A DNA stretch of 64,000 nt from Caldilineaceae bacterium. GTDB taxonomy: Bacteria > Chloroflexota > Anaerolineae > Caldilineales > Caldilineaceae. Below are positions 8,101 to 16,703 of this stretch, in pieces. The DNA is taken from positions 325,475 to 389,474 of the forward strand of contig JALHQH010000006.1 in assembly GCA_022842065.1 (NCBI GenBank), in the 5' to 3' direction. The stretch's first letter is position 1. The number at the start of each line of letters is the position of its first letter. The position numbers and the translations under genes are program-made. The notes beneath the pieces are model-generated. The model made no database searches. It was not told the origin of the DNA and saw only the letters and a program-made list of their open reading frames with translations.

Positions 8101-10203
8101 ATGAGCCTTTTTGCCACATTCACCCGCGCAGCTGAGGTGATCGTGACAGGGCTGGCGACTCGTCGGCAGCCGAAAGTCTATCTAATCGACGCGCTCATCG
8201 ACGGCGAACCAAAACCAGCGCTGTTGCTGCCGCCAGCAACAGCGCTGGCGATGACGCGCGTCCAGCAACTGGCGCAGGATCTCCTGGGCGATACGCGTCA
8301 ACAATATCAAGCAGCCCTGCACAATCCCACTGCGGTGGCCGTCGCCCAACACGGCGAGCAGGAAGATCGGCAGAATTTACTCATCGGCGCCGTGGGCTTG
8401 GCGGCGGCTACGGCCGGCGCGCTGTTGGCCCCGATCTTTTATCTGCCCAGTATCTTTTGCACCCTCTACATCACCCGGCGGTTCTGTCTGGAAGCTTATC
8501 AGCTCGTAGTCAAGGAGCACCGCTTCAATTATCGGGTGGTGGTGGCGCTCATGGCACCGGCAGTGCTGGCCGGCGGCTTTATCTGGGCCGCGGCCTTTGG
8601 GATGGCCTTGGGCTTAATCAACAAATATTTAGTGGCGAAAACTGAGCATCGCGCCAAACGCCATGTGGCCGATCTCTTTGGCGGCCAAGTACGCACAGTC
8701 TGGCTGCTGGTCGATGGCGTGGAGGTCGAGACGCCCTTCGCGCAGGTGCAAAGGGGCGATACAGTGGTGGTTCAGGCTGGGCAGATGATCCCGGTGGATG
8801 GCGCGATTAGCCACGGCATCGCCACTATTGACCAACATACCCTCACCGGTGAAGCGCGCCCGGTGGAAAAGGGCGTCGGCGAGCGGGTCCTGGCGTCGAC
8901 GGTGGTCTTAACCGGTCGCCTTGCCATTGCCGTCGAACAAGCCGGGGATACGACCGTGGCCGCACAGATCACCCACATGCTCAACCAGACCACCGATTTC
9001 AAAGCGGTGCTGCGCTCGCGCACGGAGGTTTGGCTCAACCGCATGTTACTGCCGCTCTTGGGGCTGAGCGTATTGGCGCTAGGGATGGCCGGCGTCAGTG
9101 GCGCGCTGGCGGTCTTTTGGTACTACCCCGGCTTCCGCATGATCCTCTTTGGCCCGCTCAGTATGTTGAGCTATTTACAGGTGGCCGCGCAACGGGGGAT
9201 TCTGGTCAAAGATGGCCGCGCCCTGGAAAGTTTACAAGCGGTTGATACCGTGATCTTTGACAAAACCGGCACGCTCACGCTGGAAGAGCCGACGGTCAGC
9301 CGCATTCTCTGCTGCAACGGCGTCAGCGAGACGGAACTCTTGCGCTATGCCGCCGCGGCGGAAGCGAAACAGAGCCACCCGATTGCCCGCGCCATTTTGC
9401 AAGCCGCCCACGACGATCAGCTGGATCTGCCGCTGCTGGAGGATGCCGAATACAGAGTGGGCTATGGGGTAAAGGTACAGGCGGCCGGGCGCACGGCGCT
9501 GGTTGGCAGCGTGCGCTTAATGACGCTGGAAGGCTTTGTCGTGCCTGCCGACCTGATCGAGCAACAGGCGGCGAGCCATGCGCTGGGCCATTCGCTGGTG
9601 TTGGTGGCGCTCGATGGCACGGTGGCCGGTGCGATTGAATTACAGCCGACGATCCGCTCCGAAGCACAGGGGGTGATTCAGGACTTACACAAGCGGGGCA
9701 TTGAAACCATCATCATCTCCGGTGACAACGAAGCGCCAACCCGTCACCTGGCCACCACCCTGGGTATTGACCGCTACTTTGCCGAAGTGTTGCCCGAAGA
9801 TAAGGCCAATCTCGTCCAGCAGTTGCAAGATGAAGGGCGCAAGGTCTGCTTTGTGGGCGACGGCATCAACGACGCGATTGCGCTGAAGAGCGCTAATGTG
9901 GCGGTTTCGCTGCGCGGGGCGACGACCATTGCCACCGATATGGCCGAAATTGTCTTGATGGACGGGACCTTGGGGCAACTGCCCACGCTCTTTACCCTGG
10001 CCGCCGACTTTGCCGCCACCATGCGCACCAATCTGCTGGCGGCTACGATTCCTGGTGTGATTGGCATTGCCGGCACGCTGCTCTTTGGCTGGGGCATCAC
10101 CACGTCGGTGATTTTGTCACAAGTCAACATCCCAGTCGGTATTTATAACGCGCTGAAACCGTTGCTGGCTGAACGCAAAGACGCGCCGAAATTATTAACG
10201 TAG
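8101..10203 (+). CDS. Divergent P-type ATPase without CPx motif (paralogue 1)
   Basis: A 700-residue P-type ATPase. Catalytic parts are intact: L-T-G-E in the actuator domain, the phosphorylated Asp D387 in F-D-K-T-G-T-L-T, the S-H-P-I-A nucleotide-domain motif of the P1B (heavy-metal) group, and G-D-G-I-N-D. Yet it has no N-terminal metal-binding domain. The transmembrane position that normally reads C-P-C reads P-G-F (343-345), and the later T-P is G-P (351-352). The N-terminus carries a signature shared with the two paralogues downstream (R-x-P-K-V-Y-L-I-D-A-L). The ion or substrate is therefore unknown. It is first in an array with two other ATPases and two binding lipoproteins. Confidence 0.85.
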   Translation: MSLFATFTRAAEVIVTGLATRRQPKVYLIDALIDGEPKPALLLPPATALAMTRVQQLAQDLLGDTRQQYQAALHNPTAVAVAQHGEQEDRQNLLIGAVGLAAATAGALLAPIFYLPSIFCTLYITRRFCLEAYQLVVKEHRFNYRVVVALMAPAVLAGGFIWAAAFGMALGLINKYLVAKTEHRAKRHVADLFGGQVRTVWLLVDGVEVETPFAQVQRGDTVVVQAGQMIPVDGAISHGIATIDQHTLTGEARPVEKGVGERVLASTVVLTGRLAIAVEQAGDTTVAAQITHMLNQTTDFKAVLRSRTEVWLNRMLLPLLGLSVLALGMAGVSGALAVFWYYPGFRMILFGPLSMLSYLQVAAQRGILVKDGRALESLQAVDTVIFDKTGTLTLEEPTVSRILCCNGVSETELLRYAAAAEAKQSHPIARAILQAAHDDQLDLPLLEDAEYRVGYGVKVQAAGRTALVGSVRLMTLEGFVVPADLIEQQAASHALGHSLVLVALDGTVAGAIELQPTIRSEAQGVIQDLHKRGIETIIISGDNEAPTRHLATTLGIDRYFAEVLPEDKANLVQQLQDEGRKVCFVGDGINDAIALKSANVAVSLRGATTIATDMAEIVLMDGTLGQLPTLFTLAADFAATMRTNLLAATIPGVIGIAGTLLFGWGITTSVILSQVNIPVGIYNALKPLLAERKDAPKLLT

Positions 10204-10207
10204 TTTC

Positions 10208-10423
10208 AGCCGGGGGCGCCGCCATGATGAAGATTAAGCAAATAATTCGGCAAAAGAACCCCTCCCCAGCCCTCCCCTGCTAAGGGAGGGAGCCGTTGTC
10301 GGCGTAACTGTTCCTCCCCTTACCAGGGGGACGCGCCTAAAAGGCAACCGCCCTTGGGCGCGGAGGGGGTCATGGTTTCACCTAATTATTTTCTTAACTT
10401 CTATCATGGCGGCGCGCCTGGCT
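10208..10423. mobile_element. MITE-like element with 43-bp terminal inverted repeats
   Basis: A 216-bp non-coding element between ATPase 1 and SBP 1. The ends (10208-10250 and 10381-10423) are inverted repeats matching at 35 of 43 positions, starting AGCC. The interior holds a second palindromic pair (CCCCTCCC / GGAGGGG). No transposase gene is present and no clear target duplication was found. Confidence 0.65.
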
Positions 10424-10460
10424 TCAATCATATGCAATCTTAGAAAGAACAGAGAAACCC

Positions 10461-12011
10461 ATGACCAAACACCGCTCCACGACGCTACTCTTTTTCCTAA
10501 TGCTGACCTTGTTCAGCGCCTGTGTTACATCCCCCCAAGCGGCGGCACCATCCACAACCGAGACCGCAACCACGGCAACCGATAGCAACAGCACACGCGG
10601 CACGTTACGCTTTGCGCACCCCCTACTCTGGGGCGGTAAAGAGAGTCTGGACCCGGCCAGCCCGGTGGAGTTTGCCGGCGCGAACGTCTTGCTCTATAAC
10701 CGCCTGGTGCGCACCGATGCTGATGGTATTCCCCAACCGGAACTGGCGACGGCATGGGAAGCCAATGCGGATGCCACAGCCTGGACCTTTACCCTGCGCG
10801 AAGGGGTGACCTTTCACGACGGCAAGGTGTTTAGCGCGGCGGATGTTGCCTATACCTTTGCCCACATTCTTGATCCCGATCTCCAGTCACCACAGGCAGC
10901 AACCCTGGGGTTGATCACCGGCACGGAAACCCCGGATGAGCAGACCATTGTGTTTCAGCTTAGCCAGGGCCACGCTGACTTCCCCCTCTTGCTCAGCCAT
11001 CGCGCGGCGGCGATTATTCCCGAGGGCAGCGCCGAGACCATTGCCACCACGGGCATTGGCACCGGCCCCTTCAAACTGCAAAGTTTGGCCAGCGATGGCA
11101 CGACCGTTTTAGTGGCGAATGATGACTATTGGAAAGGCCAGCCAGGGTTGGCCGGGGTTGAAGTGATCGGCTTGGCAGATAATGAAGCGCGCACCTTGTC
11201 GGCGCAGGCAGGACAGGTTGATCTGCTCTTTGATGCCACCGCCACCCAAGCGGAGCTTTTTGCGGGCAACGCCGATTACACCGCCCTCTCTTTTCCCAGT
11301 GGGCGCTGGATGGGGCTGGTGATGCGCGCCGACACGCCCCCCTTTGATGATGTACGGGTACGCCAGGCGTTGCGCCTGGCGGCCGATCGGCAGGCGATGA
11401 TCGACCTGGTGCTGAGCGGGGAAGGCACGCTTGCCTGTGATACACCTGTGGCCCCCACCGATGCCTACCGCCTGAACCGGGAATGTCCGCAGGATATTGC
11501 CGGGGCCAAAGCGCTACTGGCCGAGGCCGGTTATGCCGATGGGCTAGAGGTGACGCTCTATACCTCGACCAATGCGCCGCCGTGGGTACCCCTGGCCGAG
11601 GTCTATCAACAGCAAGCTGCCGCGGCGGGCATTACGGTAAAGTTGGAAGTGGTGCCGGCTGACAGTTACTGGTCCGAAGTCTGGCTGAAGGAACCGTTTT
11701 ACACCACCGTTTGGGTCGAGCGCACGGCTGATCAATTCCTCAATGAAAATTGGCGCTCAACGGCCAAATGGAATGAATCGTATTTTCAGCGTGCCGAGTT
11801 GGATGCGCTGTTGGATACCGCACGGGCGACCCTCGATTTTGCAGCGCGACAAGATGCTTATTACGCGGCGCAACAAATGATCTTTGACGAAGGTGGTCAC
11901 ATTATTCCCTTCCATATCAACAACTTCTATGTCGTCAGCAACAAAGTGACGGGGGTGCCAGCCCGTGATTGGATGAATCTAGAGTGGCACACGATCACGA
12001 AGAGTGAGTAG
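10461..12011 (+). CDS. Family 5 ABC substrate-binding lipoprotein (paralogue 1)
   Basis: A 516-residue extracytoplasmic binding protein of the peptide/nickel family (DppA/OppA/NikA type). A signal sequence ends in the lipobox L-F-S-A-C (Cys21), so it should be lipid-anchored outside the membrane. Family motifs include L-A-T-A-W-E-A-N, W-T-F-T-L-R-E-G-V-T-F-H-D-G, A-A-D-V-A-Y-T-F and G-T-G-P-F-K-L. It is clearly paralogous to the product at 16704-18254: same length, same I-T-K-S-E end. It sits between ATPases 1 and 2. Matching permeases begin at 20301; no ABC ATPase subunit is in the window. The ligand could be a peptide, a chelated metal or another small molecule. Confidence 0.88.
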   Translation: MTKHRSTTLLFFLMLTLFSACVTSPQAAAPSTTETATTATDSNSTRGTLRFAHPLLWGGKESLDPASPVEFAGANVLLYNRLVRTDADGIPQPELATAWEANADATAWTFTLREGVTFHDGKVFSAADVAYTFAHILDPDLQSPQAATLGLITGTETPDEQTIVFQLSQGHADFPLLLSHRAAAIIPEGSAETIATTGIGTGPFKLQSLASDGTTVLVANDDYWKGQPGLAGVEVIGLADNEARTLSAQAGQVDLLFDATATQAELFAGNADYTALSFPSGRWMGLVMRADTPPFDDVRVRQALRLAADRQAMIDLVLSGEGTLACDTPVAPTDAYRLNRECPQDIAGAKALLAEAGYADGLEVTLYTSTNAPPWVPLAEVYQQQAAAAGITVKLEVVPADSYWSEVWLKEPFYTTVWVERTADQFLNENWRSTAKWNESYFQRAELDALLDTARATLDFAARQDAYYAAQQMIFDEGGHIIPFHINNFYVVSNKVTGVPARDWMNLEWHTITKSE

Positions 12012-12038
12012 TACGACAACGTTATAGAATCAATTCTG

Positions 12039-12088
12039 TCCTACGCAGCCTGGCATCGGCTCATTGCCGATGCCAGGCTGCGTAGGAC
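12039..12088. terminator. Strong perfect hairpin after SBP 1
   Basis: Perfect 22-bp arms (12039-12060 and 12067-12088) with a six-base loop, 28 bases after the SBP stop. There is no T-tract, so it may stabilise the mRNA 3' end or stop transcription weakly between SBP 1 and ATPase 2. Confidence 0.5.
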
Positions 12089-12151
12089 AGCTTTAGCTGG
12101 TACTTATCTTCTGTCCCGTAGAGACGGTTGCGTTTAGAAAGGTAAGAGAGG

Positions 12152-14248
12152 ATGGCCTTGCGTACCCTGGCCGACGCCTTTAGCGCTTTATCGACACCTG
12201 CTTTGACCAAAAGCCAACAACGGCAGAAGCCGAAACTGATTGATGCTTTATACAACCGTCATGAGCCTGGTGTGGATAATCTTTCGCCGCCGGCGTCGCG
12301 GCAGCAAAGCACCAGTCAGCCACGCGCTGTAAACGCATTGAAGCCCTTGCACAACGATCCACGGCAGCAGCAGCGGGCCGAACTCGCCGCCACCCAACCG
12401 CCCACTGAAGCGAGCGCAGCCGAGCAGGCAGCCGACAGCCAGATCCGCTTTGCCCTGACCATGCTTGGCGTAACCACCGTTGGGCGGCTGGTTTTTCCCC
12501 CGCTGTTGCTGCTGGATCTGCCGGCCGTACTTTACATTGCCTGGCAGAGCGGTCGTTACGCCTATCAAGCCTGGCGGCAAAAAGGCCAAATCACGGCGGA
12601 TTTTGTCGATCTGGGCATTGCCGCGGGCATCATCGCCGGCGGCTACTATGGCCTGGCCTTTGGCTCCTTTGCCATGACTTCCCTATGTCGCAAATTAGTG
12701 GCGCGCACGGAAGATCAATCGCGCAAAAGTTTGATCAACGTCTTCGGGCAACAACCACGCACCGTTTGGGTGCTGGCCGATGGGGTTGAAGTGGAAGTGC
12801 CCTTTGCCCACTTACAGGCCGGTGACACCCTGATCGTCGGTGCTGGACAACCAATTGCGGCCGATGGCCTGGTCAGTGATGGTGCGGCGTCGGTGGATCA
12901 GCACATTTTGACCGGCGAAGCGAAACCGGTCGAAAAGGGCATTGGCGATGGGGTCTTTGCCGGTACGCTTGTGCTCATGGGGCGAATTTTTATCCAAGTC
13001 GAAAAGGCCGGTGCGGCCACCACGGCGGCCCAAATTGGCGTCATCCTGAACCAAACCATCGATTACAAGCAACAAATTGAGAGCCGCAGCGTGGCCTTGA
13101 GTAACACGGCGGCCTTGCCGACGCTGGCCTTGGGGGCCATCGCCTTGCCCTTTGTCGGCATCAATGGTGCGCTGGGCGTGCTGGAATCCTCGGTCGGTTA
13201 TGGGTTGCGCCTGACCGGCCCGATTGGGATGTTGAACTATCTGCGGGCGGCGGCGCAGCAGGGCATCTTGATTAAAGATGGGCGTTCGTTGGAATTGCTC
13301 AAAACGATTGACACCATCGTTTTTGACAAAACCGGCACGTTGACCCAAGAACAACCTCAGCTCCATGCCATTCATTGTTTTGCCGAGTTGAGCGAGGATG
13401 AGTTGCTTGCCTATGCCGCCGCGGCCGAGGCGCGCCTCAGCCATCCGATTGCCCACGCCATTGTCGCCGCCGCTCATGCCCGTGCCCTCACGCTGCCTGT
13501 CACCGACCAGGCGCACTATCAGGTTGGCTATGGGATTCAGGTCAAATTTGCCGATACGCTGGTGCGCGTCGGCAGTGAACGTTTTATGGTCATGGAGGGA
13601 GTAAACTTGTCACCTGCCGTACAGGCGTTGCAAGCCAGCAGCCACGAGCTTGGCTATTCGCTGGTTATGGTGGCGATTGAGCAGCAACTGGCTGGTGTGA
13701 TCGTCTTAAAACCGACTCTCCGACCGGAAATCAGCCAGGTGGTAGCGGACTTACACGCCCGTGGTTTAACGCTCTATATCCTCTCCGGCGATCAGGCAGA
13801 ACCAACCCGGCGTCTGGCCGAAACGTTGGGGATTGATCACTATCAGGCCAATACGCTGCCCGAGCAGAAGGCAAGCTTTATTGAAGGATTACAACAGCGT
13901 GGCCGCAGGGTCTGTTTTGTGGGTGACGGCATTAATGATACTATTGCTTTGAAGAAGGCCAACGTTTCTGTCTCCCTGCGTGGCGCCACCACCGTGGCCA
14001 CGGATACGGCGCAAGTTGTCTTGATGGATGGCTCGTTGCAACAATTGCCCGCGCTCTTTCGCCTGGCCGATGCGTTTGACGCTACCATGTACCGCAGCAA
14101 GCTGTGGGCAGTAGCACCGGGGATCTTCTCCATGGCCGGGGTCTTTTTATTTCACTTTGGCTTTCTGTCGGCAGCAATCATCTACACCTTAAGTCTGTTG
14201 GCCGGCTCAGTCAATGCGATCCGCCCGGCACGGATTGAAGAAGCGTAG
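12152..14248 (+). CDS. Divergent P-type ATPase without CPx motif (paralogue 2)
   Basis: A 698-residue paralogue of the ATPase at 8101. It has L-T-G-E, phospho-acceptor D392 (F-D-K-T-G-T-L-T), S-H-P-I-A, and G-D-G-I-N-D, so it should form the phosphoenzyme. The CPC position reads V-G-Y and the following T-P reads G-P (G-P-I-G-M-L). There is no N-terminal metal-binding domain; instead a short N-terminal K-P-K-L-I-D-A-L motif is shared with paralogue 1, followed by a Gln/Ala-rich polar stretch up to about residue 95. AAGG lies roughly ten bases before the ATG. It is followed after about 100 bases by paralogue 3. Direction of transport and substrate are unknown. Confidence 0.85.
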   Translation: MALRTLADAFSALSTPALTKSQQRQKPKLIDALYNRHEPGVDNLSPPASRQQSTSQPRAVNALKPLHNDPRQQQRAELAATQPPTEASAAEQAADSQIRFALTMLGVTTVGRLVFPPLLLLDLPAVLYIAWQSGRYAYQAWRQKGQITADFVDLGIAAGIIAGGYYGLAFGSFAMTSLCRKLVARTEDQSRKSLINVFGQQPRTVWVLADGVEVEVPFAHLQAGDTLIVGAGQPIAADGLVSDGAASVDQHILTGEAKPVEKGIGDGVFAGTLVLMGRIFIQVEKAGAATTAAQIGVILNQTIDYKQQIESRSVALSNTAALPTLALGAIALPFVGINGALGVLESSVGYGLRLTGPIGMLNYLRAAAQQGILIKDGRSLELLKTIDTIVFDKTGTLTQEQPQLHAIHCFAELSEDELLAYAAAAEARLSHPIAHAIVAAAHARALTLPVTDQAHYQVGYGIQVKFADTLVRVGSERFMVMEGVNLSPAVQALQASSHELGYSLVMVAIEQQLAGVIVLKPTLRPEISQVVADLHARGLTLYILSGDQAEPTRRLAETLGIDHYQANTLPEQKASFIEGLQQRGRRVCFVGDGINDTIALKKANVSVSLRGATTVATDTAQVVLMDGSLQQLPALFRLADAFDATMYRSKLWAVAPGIFSMAGVFLFHFGFLSAAIIYTLSLLAGSVNAIRPARIEEA

Positions 14249-14346
14249 ATGGCTCCGGGCGCGCCCGGAGCCGATCAACAGTTGAAAGCGCGATGACATG
14301 GTAGAGACGAAGAGCTGCACACAGGCAGCTTAGACAAGGAGTATTC

Positions 14347-16599
14347 ATGGTTTCAATCTCGCCCCGCACGGTTACCAGCGGCATTTTCGGTTCAGGTTTT
14401 GCCATCAGTCGCAAGCGTAAACCAGAAAGATTGGTCAATATCTTGGTTGACAAATCGGCTAGCGCTGACGCTTTCGCACAGCCGGTTGCCTTGCCAAGTC
14501 GCGCACAAGGGCTGCTTCAAGCGATCACAGCACAATTGGCGGCAGTTGACGAGCAGTACCAACAGTTTGTGCAAGAGCACATTGATCCACTGCTGGGCAA
14601 GACCCGCCACGGCCAATTGCAGGAGATGTTGGGCACAGAGCCACCTGCCTTGAGTCGCGATGAACGGCTGGCCAACCGGCGCTTTGCCCTGGGCATGACC
14701 TCCCTCGCGTTTTCGCTCATTGGCCAGTGGGGCTTTCCACCGCTCATCCCGCTGGCGATCGGCGTGGGTCTGTTGGGATCAAGCGCGGCATATCTCTATG
14801 CCTATGAAGAATGGAAGCGAACCAAACGCTTGGGTGCCATCCATTTGCTCTGTATCTATAGCCTTTATCTCTGGCTGGGTGGCTACGCCGCGGCCGGCGG
14901 CATTGGTGCCGCCTTGTTTGGCCTGATGCTCAAGACCAAAACCCTCAGTGAAAATCAGTCGCGCAACAACTTGGTCAGCATGTTTCAACTCCAGCCGGAC
15001 AAGGTCTGGGTGCGTAGTAATGGCATGGAGATCGAGATTGGATTTGATCAATTGCAGATTGGTGATACCGTTGTCTTACATGCCGGGCAGGTTGTCCCTG
15101 TAGACGGGACGATTGTGGCAGGCGTGGCCACCATCGATCAACACATGTTGACGGGGGAGGCCCAGCCCGTTGAAAAGCGCGCGGGGGATGCGGTGCTGGC
15201 GGTCACGCTGCTCATCGCTGGGCAGATTGATATCAAGGTGGAAAAGACGAGCAAAGAGACAACCGCGGGCCAGATTGCTGAGATTCTCAATCGCACGGCG
15301 GACAACAGTAAACCCAATGTCAGAGCAGGCATTGCCACGATCGATTGGCTGGTACTGCCGACGCTGGCGTTGAGCGCCGCCAGTTGGCCTTTCCTCGGTA
15401 CGGCCGGTGCCGTGAGCCTGATTGGCGCGAACTCAACCTTTACCAGTCATCTATCCGGCTCCCTGGCCATGCTCAATTATCTCAATCTGGCAGCCGGCAG
15501 CGGGATTCTGGTCAAAAATGCCCATGCGTTGGAACAGTTGAGCGCGATCGACACGATTGTTTTTGACAAAACCGGCACGCTGACGCTGGAACAGCCCCAG
15601 ATTGCGCAGATCCATACGCTCACGGGCATGGATGCGGACGCAGTATTACGCTTCGCGGCGGCGGCCGAAGCGCGCCAAACGCACCCGATTGCCCGCGCCA
15701 TTCTGGAAGCAGCCGCCGCGCGCAACCTACACCTCCCCGCGCTTGATCAGGCGCACTATGAGGTGGGGTATGGCATCAAAGTGCGCCTGGTTGAAGATGA
15801 CAAGATGACAAGATGGCCAGGTGACCTGGTGATTTCCGGCGACACGCTCACCCCTTCACCCAGTCACCTTGTCACCCCTTCACCCCCTCCCCCCCTCATC
15901 CGCGTCGGCAGCGGACGGTTCATGACCATGGAGGGGATTGCCCTGCCGGCACAGGTGCAAACCCTGACGGATGCCTGTCAGGCGCAAGGTCACTCGCTGG
16001 TCATGGTGGCGGTGAATGATGAGCTGGTTGGTGCGATTGAGTTGCGGCCCACGGTGCGGCCCGAAGCACAACAAATTGTTCAGGGGCTGCGCAAACTCGG
16101 CTTGGATCTCTACATCATCTCGGGTGATCAGGAAGCGCCCACGCGGACGCTCGCCCACACCCTGGGGATGACCGGCTACTTTGCCAATACCCTGCCGGAA
16201 GCCAAAGCCGATCTGGTGGCCGGGCTACAGGCGGACGGGCGGACGGTCTGTTTCATCGGCGACGGCATCAATGACGCCATTGCCATGCGCCAGGCGGAAG
16301 TTTCGATCTCGCTGCGTGGCGCGACGACTGTCGCCACCGATACCGCCCAGGTGATCCTGATGAAGGGCAATCTCAATCAATTGCTCTATCTCGTCCAGCT
16401 TGGCCGCGACTTTGCCCGCGACCTCAAGCTCAATGTCCGCTTTACGACAGGCGTGAGCGCGGTGGCCGTATCGGGCATTTTGCTGGCCGGCTTCACCTTT
16501 GTCGCCACCGAAGTTTTCTATGCGATCTCGCTCTTTGGTGGCTTGGCCATCGCGATGAAACCGCTCCTGGTGCATCGCAAACAAAAAGCAGATATCTGA
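14347..16599 (+). CDS. Divergent P-type ATPase (paralogue 3) with an inserted repeat
   Basis: A 750-residue third paralogue. Catalytic D407 (F-D-K-T-G-T-L-T), L-T-G-E, T-H-P-I-A and G-D-G-I-N-D are present. The CPC-equivalent residues read T-F-T and even the later Pro is lost (S-G-S-L-A-M-L), making it the most divergent of the three at the transport site. It is about 50 residues longer than the others. Most of the excess is an in-frame insert at about residues 484-517 in the nucleotide-binding domain, rich in Asp, Thr, Ser and Pro, encoded by a palindromic repeat. It lies between ATPase 2 and SBP 2 on the same strand, probably co-transcribed. Confidence 0.85.
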   Translation: MVSISPRTVTSGIFGSGFAISRKRKPERLVNILVDKSASADAFAQPVALPSRAQGLLQAITAQLAAVDEQYQQFVQEHIDPLLGKTRHGQLQEMLGTEPPALSRDERLANRRFALGMTSLAFSLIGQWGFPPLIPLAIGVGLLGSSAAYLYAYEEWKRTKRLGAIHLLCIYSLYLWLGGYAAAGGIGAALFGLMLKTKTLSENQSRNNLVSMFQLQPDKVWVRSNGMEIEIGFDQLQIGDTVVLHAGQVVPVDGTIVAGVATIDQHMLTGEAQPVEKRAGDAVLAVTLLIAGQIDIKVEKTSKETTAGQIAEILNRTADNSKPNVRAGIATIDWLVLPTLALSAASWPFLGTAGAVSLIGANSTFTSHLSGSLAMLNYLNLAAGSGILVKNAHALEQLSAIDTIVFDKTGTLTLEQPQIAQIHTLTGMDADAVLRFAAAAEARQTHPIARAILEAAAARNLHLPALDQAHYEVGYGIKVRLVEDDKMTRWPGDLVISGDTLTPSPSHLVTPSPPPPLIRVGSGRFMTMEGIALPAQVQTLTDACQAQGHSLVMVAVNDELVGAIELRPTVRPEAQQIVQGLRKLGLDLYIISGDQEAPTRTLAHTLGMTGYFANTLPEAKADLVAGLQADGRTVCFIGDGINDAIAMRQAEVSISLRGATTVATDTAQVILMKGNLNQLLYLVQLGRDFARDLKLNVRFTTGVSAVAVSGILLAGFTFVATEVFYAISLFGGLAIAMKPLLVHRKQKADI
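15795..15897. repeat. GATGACAAG/GTGAC palindromic repeat inserted inside the ATPase 3 gene
   Basis: The left half consists of GATGACAA and AGGTGAC units, the right half of their complements (TCACCTTGTCACC). The same units build the intergenic element at 32574-32723. In ATPases 1 and 2 the equivalent residues join directly (G-Y-G-x-x-V then V-G-S-x-R), so the repeat is an insertion. The reading frame stays open through it. Confidence 0.8.
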
Positions 16600-16703
16600 T
16601 CGCATCGATCGAAACTGCTGGCCGGCTTTGACAATCCATCATTCCCAACCCTTTACCATATTGCTAAACCCTTTCAAATCAAACAAGTTCAAAAGGAGAA
16701 AAA

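Noticed and set aside
8101..16599. Copper or zinc exporters (CopA/ZntA)
   Set aside because: None of the three ATPases has a CPx motif or metal-binding domain, so a specific metal cannot be assigned.
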